Assembly: GCA_002383485.1 (NCBI GenBank) | Contig: DFYY01000022.1 | Span: 68,332 to 132,331 of the forward strand | Reading direction: 5' to 3' | Length of the DNA stretch: 64,000 nt | Origin: Bacteroidales bacterium UBA4070 | Lineage (GTDB): Bacteria > Bacteroidota > Bacteroidia > Bacteroidales > VadinHA17 | In this document: positions 34,999 through 42,897 of the stretch, piece by piece | Layout: each line of letters starts with the position of its first letter | Numbering within the stretch: the first letter of the stretch is position 1 | Position numbers and translations under genes: made by a program | The notes under the pieces: generated by a model | Told to the model about the DNA's origin: nothing | The model's input: only the letters and a program-made list of their open reading frames with translations | Database searches by the model: none

Positions 34999-37900
34999 TT
35001 AGAATGAGAGATTTATACCAAGAGTATAGGTCCTTGCCTGCGGAGCAGTATAGAAATCATATCCCTGGATGATGTTGTTGTTCTGCGTTGAACGTCCGGC
35101 ACCAAGGTAGTTGACCTCAGGGTCCCATCCCTTGTATTTGGTGAGCGTATAGAGGTTCTGCACCCCGAGGTAAACCCTTACAGAAGTCATGTTAAGACGT
35201 GCGGTAAGGCTTTTCGGCAGGGTGTAGCCGAGGTTGATGTTCCTGAATCTGACATATGATCCGTCAGAGAGATAACGGCTTGAAACCTTTGTGCCGTTTC
35301 CGTCACCGAGGCGTGCCTGGGGTACATCAGTGATGTCACCCGGATTCTGCCATCTGTCAAGCTGATCAATAGTCTGGTTGTCAAACCAGTCACCGTTGGC
35401 CGACTGATAAACGCCACCGCCGTTGTAGATCTCATTTCCGTATACAAAGCTGATGAGCACATTCAGGTCAACGCCGGCGAACTCGAAGTAGTTGTTGAAG
35501 CCTCCCGTAAAGTCAGGGTTCGGGGAGCCGCAGATCTGCTTTTCTGCCAGGTTGTAGTTATTCGTAGTCTCATCACTGTCTGCGCTCAGATAGTACAGTG
35601 CGTCGCCGTTGTCCGGGTCAACGCCTGCATATTTTACAATTTTGAACACTCCGATGGGCTGTCCTTCAATCACGTAGTTTATGGAGTTGGGAGTGATCTC
35701 GGGGCCGTTGATGTCGATGATTGTATTCTTGTTGAATGCCAGGTTGAAATCGGTTGTCCAGATAAGTCTGCCGGAGAGATTGTTTGAGTGGAGGGCGAAT
35801 TCAACACCCTTGTTCTCAAGTTCTCCCACGTTGCTCCATACACCTTCGAAGCCTGAAGTGGCGGGAAGGGTCCTGTAGAGAAGCAGGTCAGTGGTTCTTT
35901 TCTGATACCAGTCAAATTCACCGGTGAGCCTGTTGTTGAAGAAGCCGAAATCAAGACCGATGTCAAGCTGGGCTGTATTTTCCCATCCCAGTTCCCTGCT
36001 TTGAAGCTGTGTGACTTCAAGACCTGTGCGTCCGGCGTAATTAACACCTGAGTAGAGTGCCAGGTGCGCATAGTCTGGAATTCCCGAGTTTCCGGTAATG
36101 CCGTAGCTGGCTCTTACCTTCAGGTAGCTGAGCACATCCTTGATGCCAGCCATGAAGTCTTCCTGCGATATAATCCAGCCTGCTGATCCAGCTGGGAAGA
36201 AGCCAAAGCGGTTATCAACGCCGAACCTTGATGAGCCGTCTACGCGGCCGCTGAGCGTAAAGAAGTACTTCTCATTGATCTTGTAATTGGCACGGGCAAA
36301 GTAGGAGAGATATGATGTTGCCTCTTCCCATCCGCCGTATGATGTTACTTCAGCTGCATTGTCGATGTTTGTGAAGTCATCTGTCGGGAATCCCTTGCCG
36401 ATTATGTCAGAGCCGATGCTGTTAGACTGCTGGTATGACATGCCGCCCACAAGGTTGATGTGGTGCACGCCCAGTGTCTTGATATAGGTAAGGTAGTTTT
36501 CCCAGTTGTAGTTGATAACCCTGACCGAGCGGTTCTGTGCTTCGCCGGCAGGTCCGCCGGTGATTGTTTTTCTTCCCCAGAAGTTCTTCTCGCGCAGGTC
36601 ATATATGTCAGTTCCGAACTCACTCTTGAAGGTAAGATCCTTGATGATGTTATATGCTGCGTAGATGTTTGCGAGCGATCTGAAGGAGGTCTGGTTGTTG
36701 GTTTCGTCCCTGAGTGAGATGAGGCCGTTATAGTATATCGTCTCAGTGTTCAGTTCACCTGTTTCCGGATCATAGACCGGGGTGAGGGGTGACTGTGCGA
36801 CCAATTGGAGAGGGGTTGCAAATGCGTTGTCATTCTGAACCCTTTCCATCTCGGTGCGGATGACGTTCATCTGCATCCCGAAGCTGAATTTGTCAGTTGC
36901 CTGCTGGTCAAGGTTAAGCCTTGCGCTCATCTTGTTCATGTTGTTACCGCGGAGGATACCCTTGGTATCGTCATAGGCGAGGCCGGCATAGAACCTGGTT
37001 TTGTCAGTACCGCCTGAACCGGATACGTTTATCCTGTTAAGTGATCCCTTCTGGAATGCTTCCTTTTGCCAGTCTGTATCGAAGCCGTCATCCCAAACCG
37101 GTCCTACATACATTTCCCAGATGTCTTCTTTTGGCAGCCACTCCCAGACGAGTCCGTCAACTGTGACGTTATCCATTGATTCATTGAACAGCTCAAGGTA
37201 CTGATCAGCGTTCAGCCACTGAACCAGGTGACTCGGTTCACTGATCCCTGTTGTATACTGTACATCAAATTTCGTTGCACCCGCCTTACCTCTCTTGGTC
37301 TGGATGATCACAACGCCGTTGGAGGCTCTGGAGCCGTAGATTGCTGCGGCTGATGCATCCTTGAGGATCTGTATTGACTCCACATCGGTCATTGCCAGGT
37401 CAGCAAGCGGGCTGGTAGGCTGGTTGCCTGAGTTGGAGAGGTTCTCTGCAGTGATAGGGACGCCGTCAACCACATAGAGCGGCTGGTTATTAGCTGATAC
37501 TGAGGATGATCCGCGAATTCTCATTTTTACGGTTTCGCCCAGCTTACCGCTGGCCTGTTCGATGAAAACACCGGAGGTTTTTCCCTGTATTGCTGACTCA
37601 AAGCTGGCCACCGGTACTTCGGCAATACCCTTGGTCTCTACCTTGGTAATTGCTCCGGTAAGCTCTCTCTTAATGGCTGAGCCGTAACCGACGACAATAA
37701 CCTCGTCGAGGCCAACGTCGTCAAGCTCCAGCGTCACATCGATAATATTCCTGTCACCGACAAGAACCTCCAGTGACTTCATCCCCACAAACCTGAAGAC
37801 CAGTATGCTTCCCGGATCTGCTGAGATGGTGTACTTTCCGTTAAGGTCAGTCACTGTACCGACAGATGTTCCCTTAACCAGGACCGTTGCCCCGATAACG

Positions 37901-38010
37901 GGAAGGCCGTCACTTTTGTCTGTGATCGTTCCTGTAACTGTTTTCTGCTGTCCGAAGGCAGAAAAGACCAGAGTACAGATGATCAGACTTGTTAAAAGTA
38001 ATTTTCTCAT
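34999..38010 (-). CDS. SusC/RagA-type TonB-linked outer-membrane receptor (second pair)
   Basis: Complete at 1003 residues. Order: signal peptide (FSAFGQQ), CarboxypepD-like domain (TVTGTITDKSDGLPVIGATV), TonB-box-like DEVIVVGYGSAIKRELTGAI, plug with IRGSSSVSANNQPLYVVDGV and DVESIQILKDASAAAIYGSR, then the large barrel ending LYTLTKYKGWDPEVN and LGINLSF. It would import a ligand captured with the SusD partner. The sequence IRGSSS and short barrel are like those of receptors for glycans or peptides; no substrate can be assigned. Confidence 0.96.
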   Translation of the reverse strand: MRKLLLTSLIICTLVFSAFGQQKTVTGTITDKSDGLPVIGATVLVKGTSVGTVTDLNGKYTISADPGSILVFRFVGMKSLEVLVGDRNIIDVTLELDDVGLDEVIVVGYGSAIKRELTGAITKVETKGIAEVPVASFESAIQGKTSGVFIEQASGKLGETVKMRIRGSSSVSANNQPLYVVDGVPITAENLSNSGNQPTSPLADLAMTDVESIQILKDASAAAIYGSRASNGVVIIQTKRGKAGATKFDVQYTTGISEPSHLVQWLNADQYLELFNESMDNVTVDGLVWEWLPKEDIWEMYVGPVWDDGFDTDWQKEAFQKGSLNRINVSGSGGTDKTRFYAGLAYDDTKGILRGNNMNKMSARLNLDQQATDKFSFGMQMNVIRTEMERVQNDNAFATPLQLVAQSPLTPVYDPETGELNTETIYYNGLISLRDETNNQTSFRSLANIYAAYNIIKDLTFKSEFGTDIYDLREKNFWGRKTITGGPAGEAQNRSVRVINYNWENYLTYIKTLGVHHINLVGGMSYQQSNSIGSDIIGKGFPTDDFTNIDNAAEVTSYGGWEEATSYLSYFARANYKINEKYFFTLSGRVDGSSRFGVDNRFGFFPAGSAGWIISQEDFMAGIKDVLSYLKVRASYGITGNSGIPDYAHLALYSGVNYAGRTGLEVTQLQSRELGWENTAQLDIGLDFGFFNNRLTGEFDWYQKRTTDLLLYRTLPATSGFEGVWSNVGELENKGVEFALHSNNLSGRLIWTTDFNLAFNKNTIIDINGPEITPNSINYVIEGQPIGVFKIVKYAGVDPDNGDALYYLSADSDETTNNYNLAEKQICGSPNPDFTGGFNNYFEFAGVDLNVLISFVYGNEIYNGGGVYQSANGDWFDNQTIDQLDRWQNPGDITDVPQARLGDGNGTKVSSRYLSDGSYVRFRNINLGYTLPKSLTARLNMTSVRVYLGVQNLYTLTKYKGWDPEVNYLGAGRSTQNNNIIQGYDFYTAPQARTYTLGINLSF

Positions 38011-38096
38011 GTTCTGTAATGATTTAGAGTTAGATAAATGAAATAATAATAATATAGACCGCTAAAATATCTTTGTGTGGCATTTAGATCATTGAA

Positions 38097-38104
38097 CAAA
38101 TGTA
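38097..38104 (-). promoter_or_regulatory. Possible -7 promoter element of the second susCD pair
   Basis: On the minus strand TACATTTG fits TAnnTTTG, 86 nt before the susC start, in an AT-rich 108-bp gap after rsmD. A -33 element is not clear. Confidence 0.4.
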
Positions 38105-38118
38105 AAAAAATGTTAAAA

Positions 38119-38691
38119 TTAATCATTGGTCGCTGAATTTATGGTAACATGCGGGCTTGCTAAACAAAAGAAAGAAAAATTAACATTTCCGTATTTTCTG
38201 TTTTCAGTGAAGAATTTTTCGTGACTGAAATCATATGCAGCCGGGTGTTCCAGGATGAAAAGGGTGGATTCACTCACCGCCTCTGAGCTGAGAATCATAT
38301 CGGGGATCTCCGCCAGCCATTTCAGTGCATAGGGAGGATCAGCAAAGATGATATCATACTTTTTATGGCAAATTTTCAGCCAGTCGCGCACATCCAGGCG
38401 GTGAACCTTTGCAGATTCAAATCCGAAGCTGCGGATTGTTTTGCTGATGAATTCACAGTTCCGTCTCTCGGTTTCCACTATATCGATATCCCTGGTTCCT
38501 CTTGAGGCGAACTCGTAGCTGATGGCTCCGGTTCCGCCGAAGAGGTCAAGCAGTGAGACTTCAAAAAAGTCATATCGGTTGTTAAGGATATTCATCAGCC
38601 CCTCTCGGGCGAAGTCAGTTGTTGGCCTTGCCCTGAATCCTGCCGGCGGCTCGATGAGCCGTCCCCTGAAGTTACCACCTGTTATTCGCAC
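38119..38691 (-). CDS. rsmD: 16S rRNA (guanine966-N2)-methyltransferase RsmD
   Basis: The 190-residue product begins MRITGGNFRGRLIEPPAG and RPTTDFAREGLMNIL, the conserved RsmD N terminus. LLDLFGGTGAISYEFASRG is the SAM-binding loop and FADPPYAL is the catalytic DPPY motif. The start codon is GTG at 38691; it overlaps the end of the upstream gene by 10 nt, so the three minus-strand genes form one operon. Confidence 0.95.
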   Translation of the reverse strand: MRITGGNFRGRLIEPPAGFRARPTTDFAREGLMNILNNRYDFFEVSLLDLFGGTGAISYEFASRGTRDIDIVETERRNCEFISKTIRSFGFESAKVHRLDVRDWLKICHKKYDIIFADPPYALKWLAEIPDMILSSEAVSESTLFILEHPAAYDFSHEKFFTENRKYGNVNFSFFCLASPHVTINSATND

Positions 38692-39539
38692 GAAGCAGCA
38701 GTAAAAAGGTTAAGCCAGCGATGCAGCTGCACTTCGTTCATGACATAGCTGAAGCTCTGTCTTATTACGGGTGATGCGAACCTGACATTATGGGCAAATG
38801 AGAGGAGTGCAATGTGTGCTTCGCCATAAGGTTCCACGGTGCCGCTGACAAGTATTGTTTCATCATGGCGTATCCCATTCCTGTCCATCACGCTGAACAG
38901 ATAATAGGCGCCGTCCTGAGGTGAAGAAGTGGCGAAGCTGTTGCAGAATGTAAGGTTTCGCTTTTCAGCCGTTATCACGGTTACAAAATCCTTTTCGAAG
39001 TGAATATGCACATAGCAGCCGTCGTTTGTGCGGCAAACCGCAGAGACATGGCTCAGCAGCGGTTTGGTATGGTGCCACGGTGAGATTTCGCGCCAGCGGG
39101 CGGGGATGCTTTCAGTCACCTCCCTTGAAGGCGAAAAGAGTACGACTGCATCCGGAAACGGGAGAGAATTAGATACAATAACACCACAGTCAGCCGTGCT
39201 GAAGTTAAAACGGAAGTAATCTTCGCGGAGGCCATTCTCATACACGGCTGCCGGAATCAGCGTCGCGTTCAGCGAAGGAGCAATAATGAAGACTTTCCTG
39301 TAGCGTCTCATAAGAAAGTCATCGGCTTCGATTATCTCTGCAAATCTCCTTCCGGTTGTTACAGATTCATCATCGTGCGGATAGTGTCTGAGCATGACAT
39401 ACTTGTCCCGAAGGAGATCAAGCACGGCAAAAGAGACACCCTCTTCAGAAAGCTCCAGTGTAAGGTCGTAATTGTCAGTCGCGTTAATGTTGAGGGTCTC
39501 GTCGATAAGTTCCAGGGGATATGGCTGCGACCTGGCCAT
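38682..39539 (-). CDS. DUF3822-type conserved protein
   Basis: A 285-residue protein of a Bacteroidota family regularly found beside rsmD; it has an actin/RNase-H-like feel (ETLNINATDNYDLTLELS, GVSFAVLDLLRDKYVML, VIIAPSLNATLIP-like VFIIAPSLNATLIPAA). No catalytic residues are known to me. The start is the ATG at 39539, which overlaps the stop of the upstream gene by one base (TGATG); a TTG one codon earlier is less likely. Function unknown; the operon position suggests a housekeeping role. Confidence 0.75.
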   Translation of the reverse strand: MARSQPYPLELIDETLNINATDNYDLTLELSEEGVSFAVLDLLRDKYVMLRHYPHDDESVTTGRRFAEIIEADDFLMRRYRKVFIIAPSLNATLIPAAVYENGLREDYFRFNFSTADCGVIVSNSLPFPDAVVLFSPSREVTESIPARWREISPWHHTKPLLSHVSAVCRTNDGCYVHIHFEKDFVTVITAEKRNLTFCNSFATSSPQDGAYYLFSVMDRNGIRHDETILVSGTVEPYGEAHIALLSFAHNVRFASPVIRQSFSYVMNEVQLHRWLNLFTAASCE

Positions 39540-40174
39540 CAATCCTCCCAGTTCCCGGCGTTGTTGTTGGGCACCCTGACGTCGCCAACCTTCATGCCCG
39601 GGAATCCCGTGATCTTTGTCCTTTGATCGTTGTAGTTGACTACAAGCTGCCTGTCGAGATCACTCAGGAAAACATCATTGAGCGCATAGGCTTCAAATAC
39701 GTTTACAAGCACCATGGAGGTGGTCATTACCCTTGCGGCTGACATCTGGAATTCTGTTTTTCCCATTCCCGGGATATACCTCAGCTGATCAATAGGATAG
39801 CCTTTGTCGAATATTGAATCACGGACGGGGATGTAGCTTGTATCCCTGCTGATCAGGCCTTTCTTAACGGCTTCTTTTTCAGTTGTGATGCCTGCAGCAA
39901 TCATCTCATCGGTGAGTGAACCGCGCTTGAATACAAGGGGCAGGGAATCAGTCTCAAGGAAGGTTATCAGGGTGTCAAAGCTGCCGGTATAGTATCCTTT
40001 AACTGATTTAAAGGCTTCCTGTGCAGTCCTGATGTCAATAAGCCTCTCCTTTATTGCAGCTTCCCTTGCATCCTTCTCCTTGTTGAAGCGGATGGGTTTC
40101 ATGATGCTTTCCACAAGAAAATATGCGAGCACAACAATGATAATACTAAATGCGATGTTGAGAGCCGTTTTCAT
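39539..40174 (-). CDS. Conserved membrane-anchored protein of unknown function
   Basis: The 211-residue product has one N-terminal membrane helix (IAFSIIIVVLAYFLVESIM) and a long soluble domain that should face the periplasm. The segment KERLIDIRTAQEAFKSVKGYY resembles the N-terminal helix region of pilin-like proteins, but no prepilin cleavage motif is present. It is followed by DTLITFLETDSLPLVFKRGS and ends NNAGNWED. It heads the operon with the DUF3822 gene and rsmD. I do not recognise a named family. Confidence 0.65.
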   Translation of the reverse strand: MKTALNIAFSIIIVVLAYFLVESIMKPIRFNKEKDAREAAIKERLIDIRTAQEAFKSVKGYYTGSFDTLITFLETDSLPLVFKRGSLTDEMIAAGITTEKEAVKKGLISRDTSYIPVRDSIFDKGYPIDQLRYIPGMGKTEFQMSAARVMTTSMVLVNVFEAYALNDVFLSDLDRQLVVNYNDQRTKITGFPGMKVGDVRVPNNNAGNWED

Positions 40175-40195
40175 GTCTTTTGAACGATTGTTGAG

Positions 40196-40213
40196 TAACT
40201 TTGTGCAAATTTA
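40196..40213. promoter_or_regulatory. Overlapping divergent promoter elements
   Basis: TAACTTTG (40196-40203, plus) faces the helicase gene and TAAATTTG (40213-40206, minus) faces the rsmD operon. Both fit TAnnTTTG and lie only 2 nt apart, so the two directions probably compete for polymerase. Confidence 0.5.
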
Positions 40214-40251
40214 TAAAAAAAGCAGACTGTTATCCGGTTTGTCAAAATAAA

Positions 40252-41667
40252 ATGAGACAGGAGAACATCCATTCATTGCTATCGAAAAACCTTGGAAATA
40301 TCCCGACACAGGATCAGTCTGACTGCATGAGGATGCTTGCAGGCTTCGTTTCCGACAATACAAATGATGTCATCTTTCTGCTGAAGGGTTACGCAGGAAC
40401 CGGCAAGACCAGCCTGATAGCATCGCTGGTGACCACTCTTGATACCCTGAGGCAAAAGTCAGTATTGCTGGCCCCAACCGGCAGGGCGGCGAAGGTGTTG
40501 CGCTCATACACCGGAAAGGAGGCCTGGACAATCCACCGTAAGATCTACAGGCAGAAGTCGGCAACTGATGGCGTGGGTAAGTTCGTCCTTGACCGCAACC
40601 TGCACAAGAATACATATTTTATAGTTGATGAGGCCTCCATGATCCCGGATGAGTCATCTGAAGCTTCGATTTTCGGCAGTGGCAGGCTGCTGGAGGATCT
40701 CCTGGAATATGTGTACACGGGAACTGACTGCAAGCTTATACTTGTCGGGGATGTGGCACAGTTGCCACCCGTCGGGGCGATTGTCAGTCCTGCCCTTGAT
40801 GAAGATGTTCTGCGAGCGACCGGTTTTGCCCTTCAGACATTTGAGTTAAGGCAGGTGATACGGCAGAGCGAAGGGTCGGGAATACTTATGAATGCCACTG
40901 CTGTAAGGCAGCAGGTCAGCGACGGAGACCTGTCAGTGCCGGAGCTGATACTCGATGGGTACGGTGATATTGAGCGACTGGGAGGAGCCGAGCTGATTGA
41001 GCGGTTGTCTGAGTCATACGACAGGTGCGGCACTGATGGCGCCATAGTGGTGGTCAACTCGAACAACCTGGCGAACCGGTATAACCAGGGTATCCGGAGC
41101 CGGGTCTTCTTCAGGGAGGAAGAGATCAGCACTGGAGATATAGTTATGGTAGTCAAGAACAATTACTATTGGCTGAAGGATGATGACAATGCCTCGTTCA
41201 TTGCCAACGGGGACATAGCAGAGGTAAAAAGGATAAGGAGATATGGGGAGATGTACGGGATGCGTTTCGCAGACATGACTCTCTATTTTCGCGACTCGGA
41301 GATGGAGGTTGAGGCGAAGGTGAATCTTGACACTCTTATGATGAGTACCCCGTCTCTCTCACCGGAGAAGTCGCGTGAGCTTTATTTTGCAGTTCTGGCT
41401 GATCATCCGGGCATAAAATCCAAGAGAAAGCAGTACGAGGCTGTAAGGGATGATCCTTATTACAATGCACTGCAGATCAAGTTTGCCTATGCAGTGACAT
41501 GTCACAAATCGCAGGGGGGGCAATGGGAGCGGGTTTTCATCGATCAGGGCATGTTCAACCGGCAGGAACCGACAATCGATTATCTCCGGTGGTTCTATAC
41601 CGCGCTTACCAGGGCTACGGAGAGAGTTTACCTTGTGAATTTCCCGGATAGTTATTTCAGGCAATAG
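40252..41667 (+). CDS. RecD-like ATP-dependent DNA helicase (superfamily 1)
   Basis: The 471-residue helicase has Walker A in LLKGYAGTGKTSLIA, Walker B in FIVDEASMIPD, motif III LVGDVAQLPPVGA and the C-terminal UvrD-like part FAYAVTCHKSQGGQWERV and WFYTALTRATERVYLVN. It lacks the long N-terminal domains of RecD2 and so belongs to the short AAA_30 plus UvrD_C_2 class common in Bacteroidota. I start at ATG 40252 (MRQENIHSLLSK); the frame is open to 40201 but that stretch lies on the promoter. The last two codons and stop are part of a dispersed repeat. Confidence 0.9.
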   Translation: MRQENIHSLLSKNLGNIPTQDQSDCMRMLAGFVSDNTNDVIFLLKGYAGTGKTSLIASLVTTLDTLRQKSVLLAPTGRAAKVLRSYTGKEAWTIHRKIYRQKSATDGVGKFVLDRNLHKNTYFIVDEASMIPDESSEASIFGSGRLLEDLLEYVYTGTDCKLILVGDVAQLPPVGAIVSPALDEDVLRATGFALQTFELRQVIRQSEGSGILMNATAVRQQVSDGDLSVPELILDGYGDIERLGGAELIERLSESYDRCGTDGAIVVVNSNNLANRYNQGIRSRVFFREEEISTGDIVMVVKNNYYWLKDDDNASFIANGDIAEVKRIRRYGEMYGMRFADMTLYFRDSEMEVEAKVNLDTLMMSTPSLSPEKSRELYFAVLADHPGIKSKRKQYEAVRDDPYYNALQIKFAYAVTCHKSQGGQWERVFIDQGMFNRQEPTIDYLRWFYTALTRATERVYLVNFPDSYFRQ

Positions 41668-41730
41668 AGGGCCTGGCGTATGAAAATGACCCGGCGGGTC
41701 ATTTTAGCCAGGAGCCAGATTGCAGGGAGG
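41658..41730 (+). repeat. Dispersed intergenic hairpin repeat, copy 2
   Basis: It starts CAGGCAATAGAGGGCC, covering the end and stop of the helicase gene, continues TGGCGTAT, then a 10-bp stem AAAATGACCC/GGGTCATTTT with loop GGC (41683-41705), and ends GCCAGATTGCAGGGAGG. The flanks match copy 1 at 30028-30104 while the stem is different. The stem plus T-run could also terminate the helicase transcript. Confidence 0.75.
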
Positions 41731-41776
41731 CCAGTATGCAATAGCGGAATGACTATCTTTGCGCTTTCGCTGACCG

Positions 41777-42387
41777 GTGGAACTTACCTATAACCTCACC
41801 TACCGCAAAATTTTTCTCTTCTGGTGACCATTGGCGCTGACATGGCTGATGAGTCTCTTGCGGTGCTCCCTGTTGTAGGTTCACTTGTTTTCATCTTCAG
41901 GAGCCTTGGATTGTCATACCAGGAGGTGAATATTGCCCTGATTGGCAAGCAAAAACAGAACTACCGGCTGTTAAGGAATTTTGCAGTTTACATGGGAGTG
42001 GCAGTAACTGTACTGATATCCATCCTTGCACTCACCCCGCTGGCCGACCTGTGGTTCATTAATATCTCCGGGCTGAGCCAGGAACTGGCGGATTTGTCAT
42101 ATCTCCCCCTGAAAATTATGATACTTTTGCCGGCCTTTACCGTCCTGCTGAACTATCAGAGATCACTGCTTCTCATCAACCGCACAACTGGTCCTATATC
42201 GGCAGCAATGGCGGTTGAGCTGGTATCAATAATTGTAATATTGCTGGTCTGCGTGGTTCTCCTTGACATGACCGGGGTGGTTGCTGCCGCTCTTGCCTTT
42301 ACGGCTGGCAAAGGTATTTCAACCCTCTGTCTTTTGCCACGCCAGTCAGCTGCGGTAAGAGGCTGGCGGTCACAGGCAGGCCGCTGA
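41777..42387 (+). pseudogene. Broken flippase-like (MATE/MOP superfamily) membrane protein gene
   Basis: From GTG 41777 the frame reads VELTYNLTYRKIFLFW, a TGA stop (41825-41827), then PLALTWLMS in the same frame. At about 41850-41857 the coding sense moves to another frame, continuing SLAVLPVVGSLVFIFRSLG and several membrane helices to a stop at 42387. A full protein of this type needs roughly 200 more residues between LTWLM and SLAVLPV, so an internal deletion has joined the two ends out of frame. It is therefore doubly inactivated. The surviving C-terminal half looks well conserved, so decay may be recent. Confidence 0.75.
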
Positions 42388-42401
42388 CCCGGTATTATTC
42401 T

Positions 42402-42409
42402 TATTTTTG
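42402..42409 (+). promoter_or_regulatory. -7 promoter element of the YjbQ-family gene
   Basis: TATTTTTG fits TAnnTTTG and lies 27 nt before the ATG at 42436. Confidence 0.5.
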
Positions 42410-42435
42410 CAGCTGACGTGTCAATATTCTGAAAG

Positions 42436-42852
42436 ATGAAATCATACCGTAAAGAGCTTACAATTGAGACACCCCACCGCAGGGATTATATCAACATCAC
42501 CCGCCAGGTTGAACATTGCCTGGCCGAGAGCGGAATCAACGAAGGTCTCATTCTCGTTAATTCGATGCATATCACAAGTTCGGTTTTTATCAATGATGAT
42601 GAAGGCGGTCTGCACCAGGATTTTGAGGTGTGGCTGGAGAAACTGGCGCCTGAAAAGCCTCATTCACAGTACCGTCACAATGGATTTGAGGACAACGCTG
42701 ACGCTCATATGAAGCGGCAGCTGATGGGGCGCGAGGTAGTTGTCGCAGTCACAAACGGCCGGCTCGACTTCGGCCCGTGGGAACAGATCTTCTACGGCGA
42801 GTATGACGGCATGCGGAGAAAGAGGGTGCTGGTCAAGATAATCGGGGAATGA
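42436..42852 (+). CDS. YjbQ/UPF0047 family protein
   Basis: The 138-residue protein shows the family pattern: [21 protein letters not shown], the HSQYRHNG and [18 protein letters not shown] segments with conserved His residues, and [11 protein letters not shown] near the end. Family members form compact trimers; some replace thiamine-phosphate synthase genetically, though the physiological reaction is uncertain. It has its own promoter and no operon partner. Confidence 0.92.
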   Translation: MKSYRKELTIETPHRRDYINITRQVEHCLAESGINEGLILVNSMHITSSVFINDDEGGLHQDFEVWLEKLAPEKPHSQYRHNGFEDNADAHMKRQLMGREVVVAVTNGRLDFGPWEQIFYGEYDGMRRKRVLVKIIGE

Positions 42853-42897
42853 AGCAACCGGCATCCGGAAGAAGGGCAGGTAGGGGTGATTTATTGC

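Noticed and set aside
41825..41827. Selenocysteine or programmed readthrough at TGA
   Set aside because: The downstream frame also needs a frameshift and lacks about 200 residues, so recoding cannot restore the protein.
41824..42387. Small intact membrane protein gene starting in this frame
   Set aside because: The first codons match the middle of a longer protein family and the true N terminus is visible upstream in another frame behind a TGA, so it is treated as a pseudogene.
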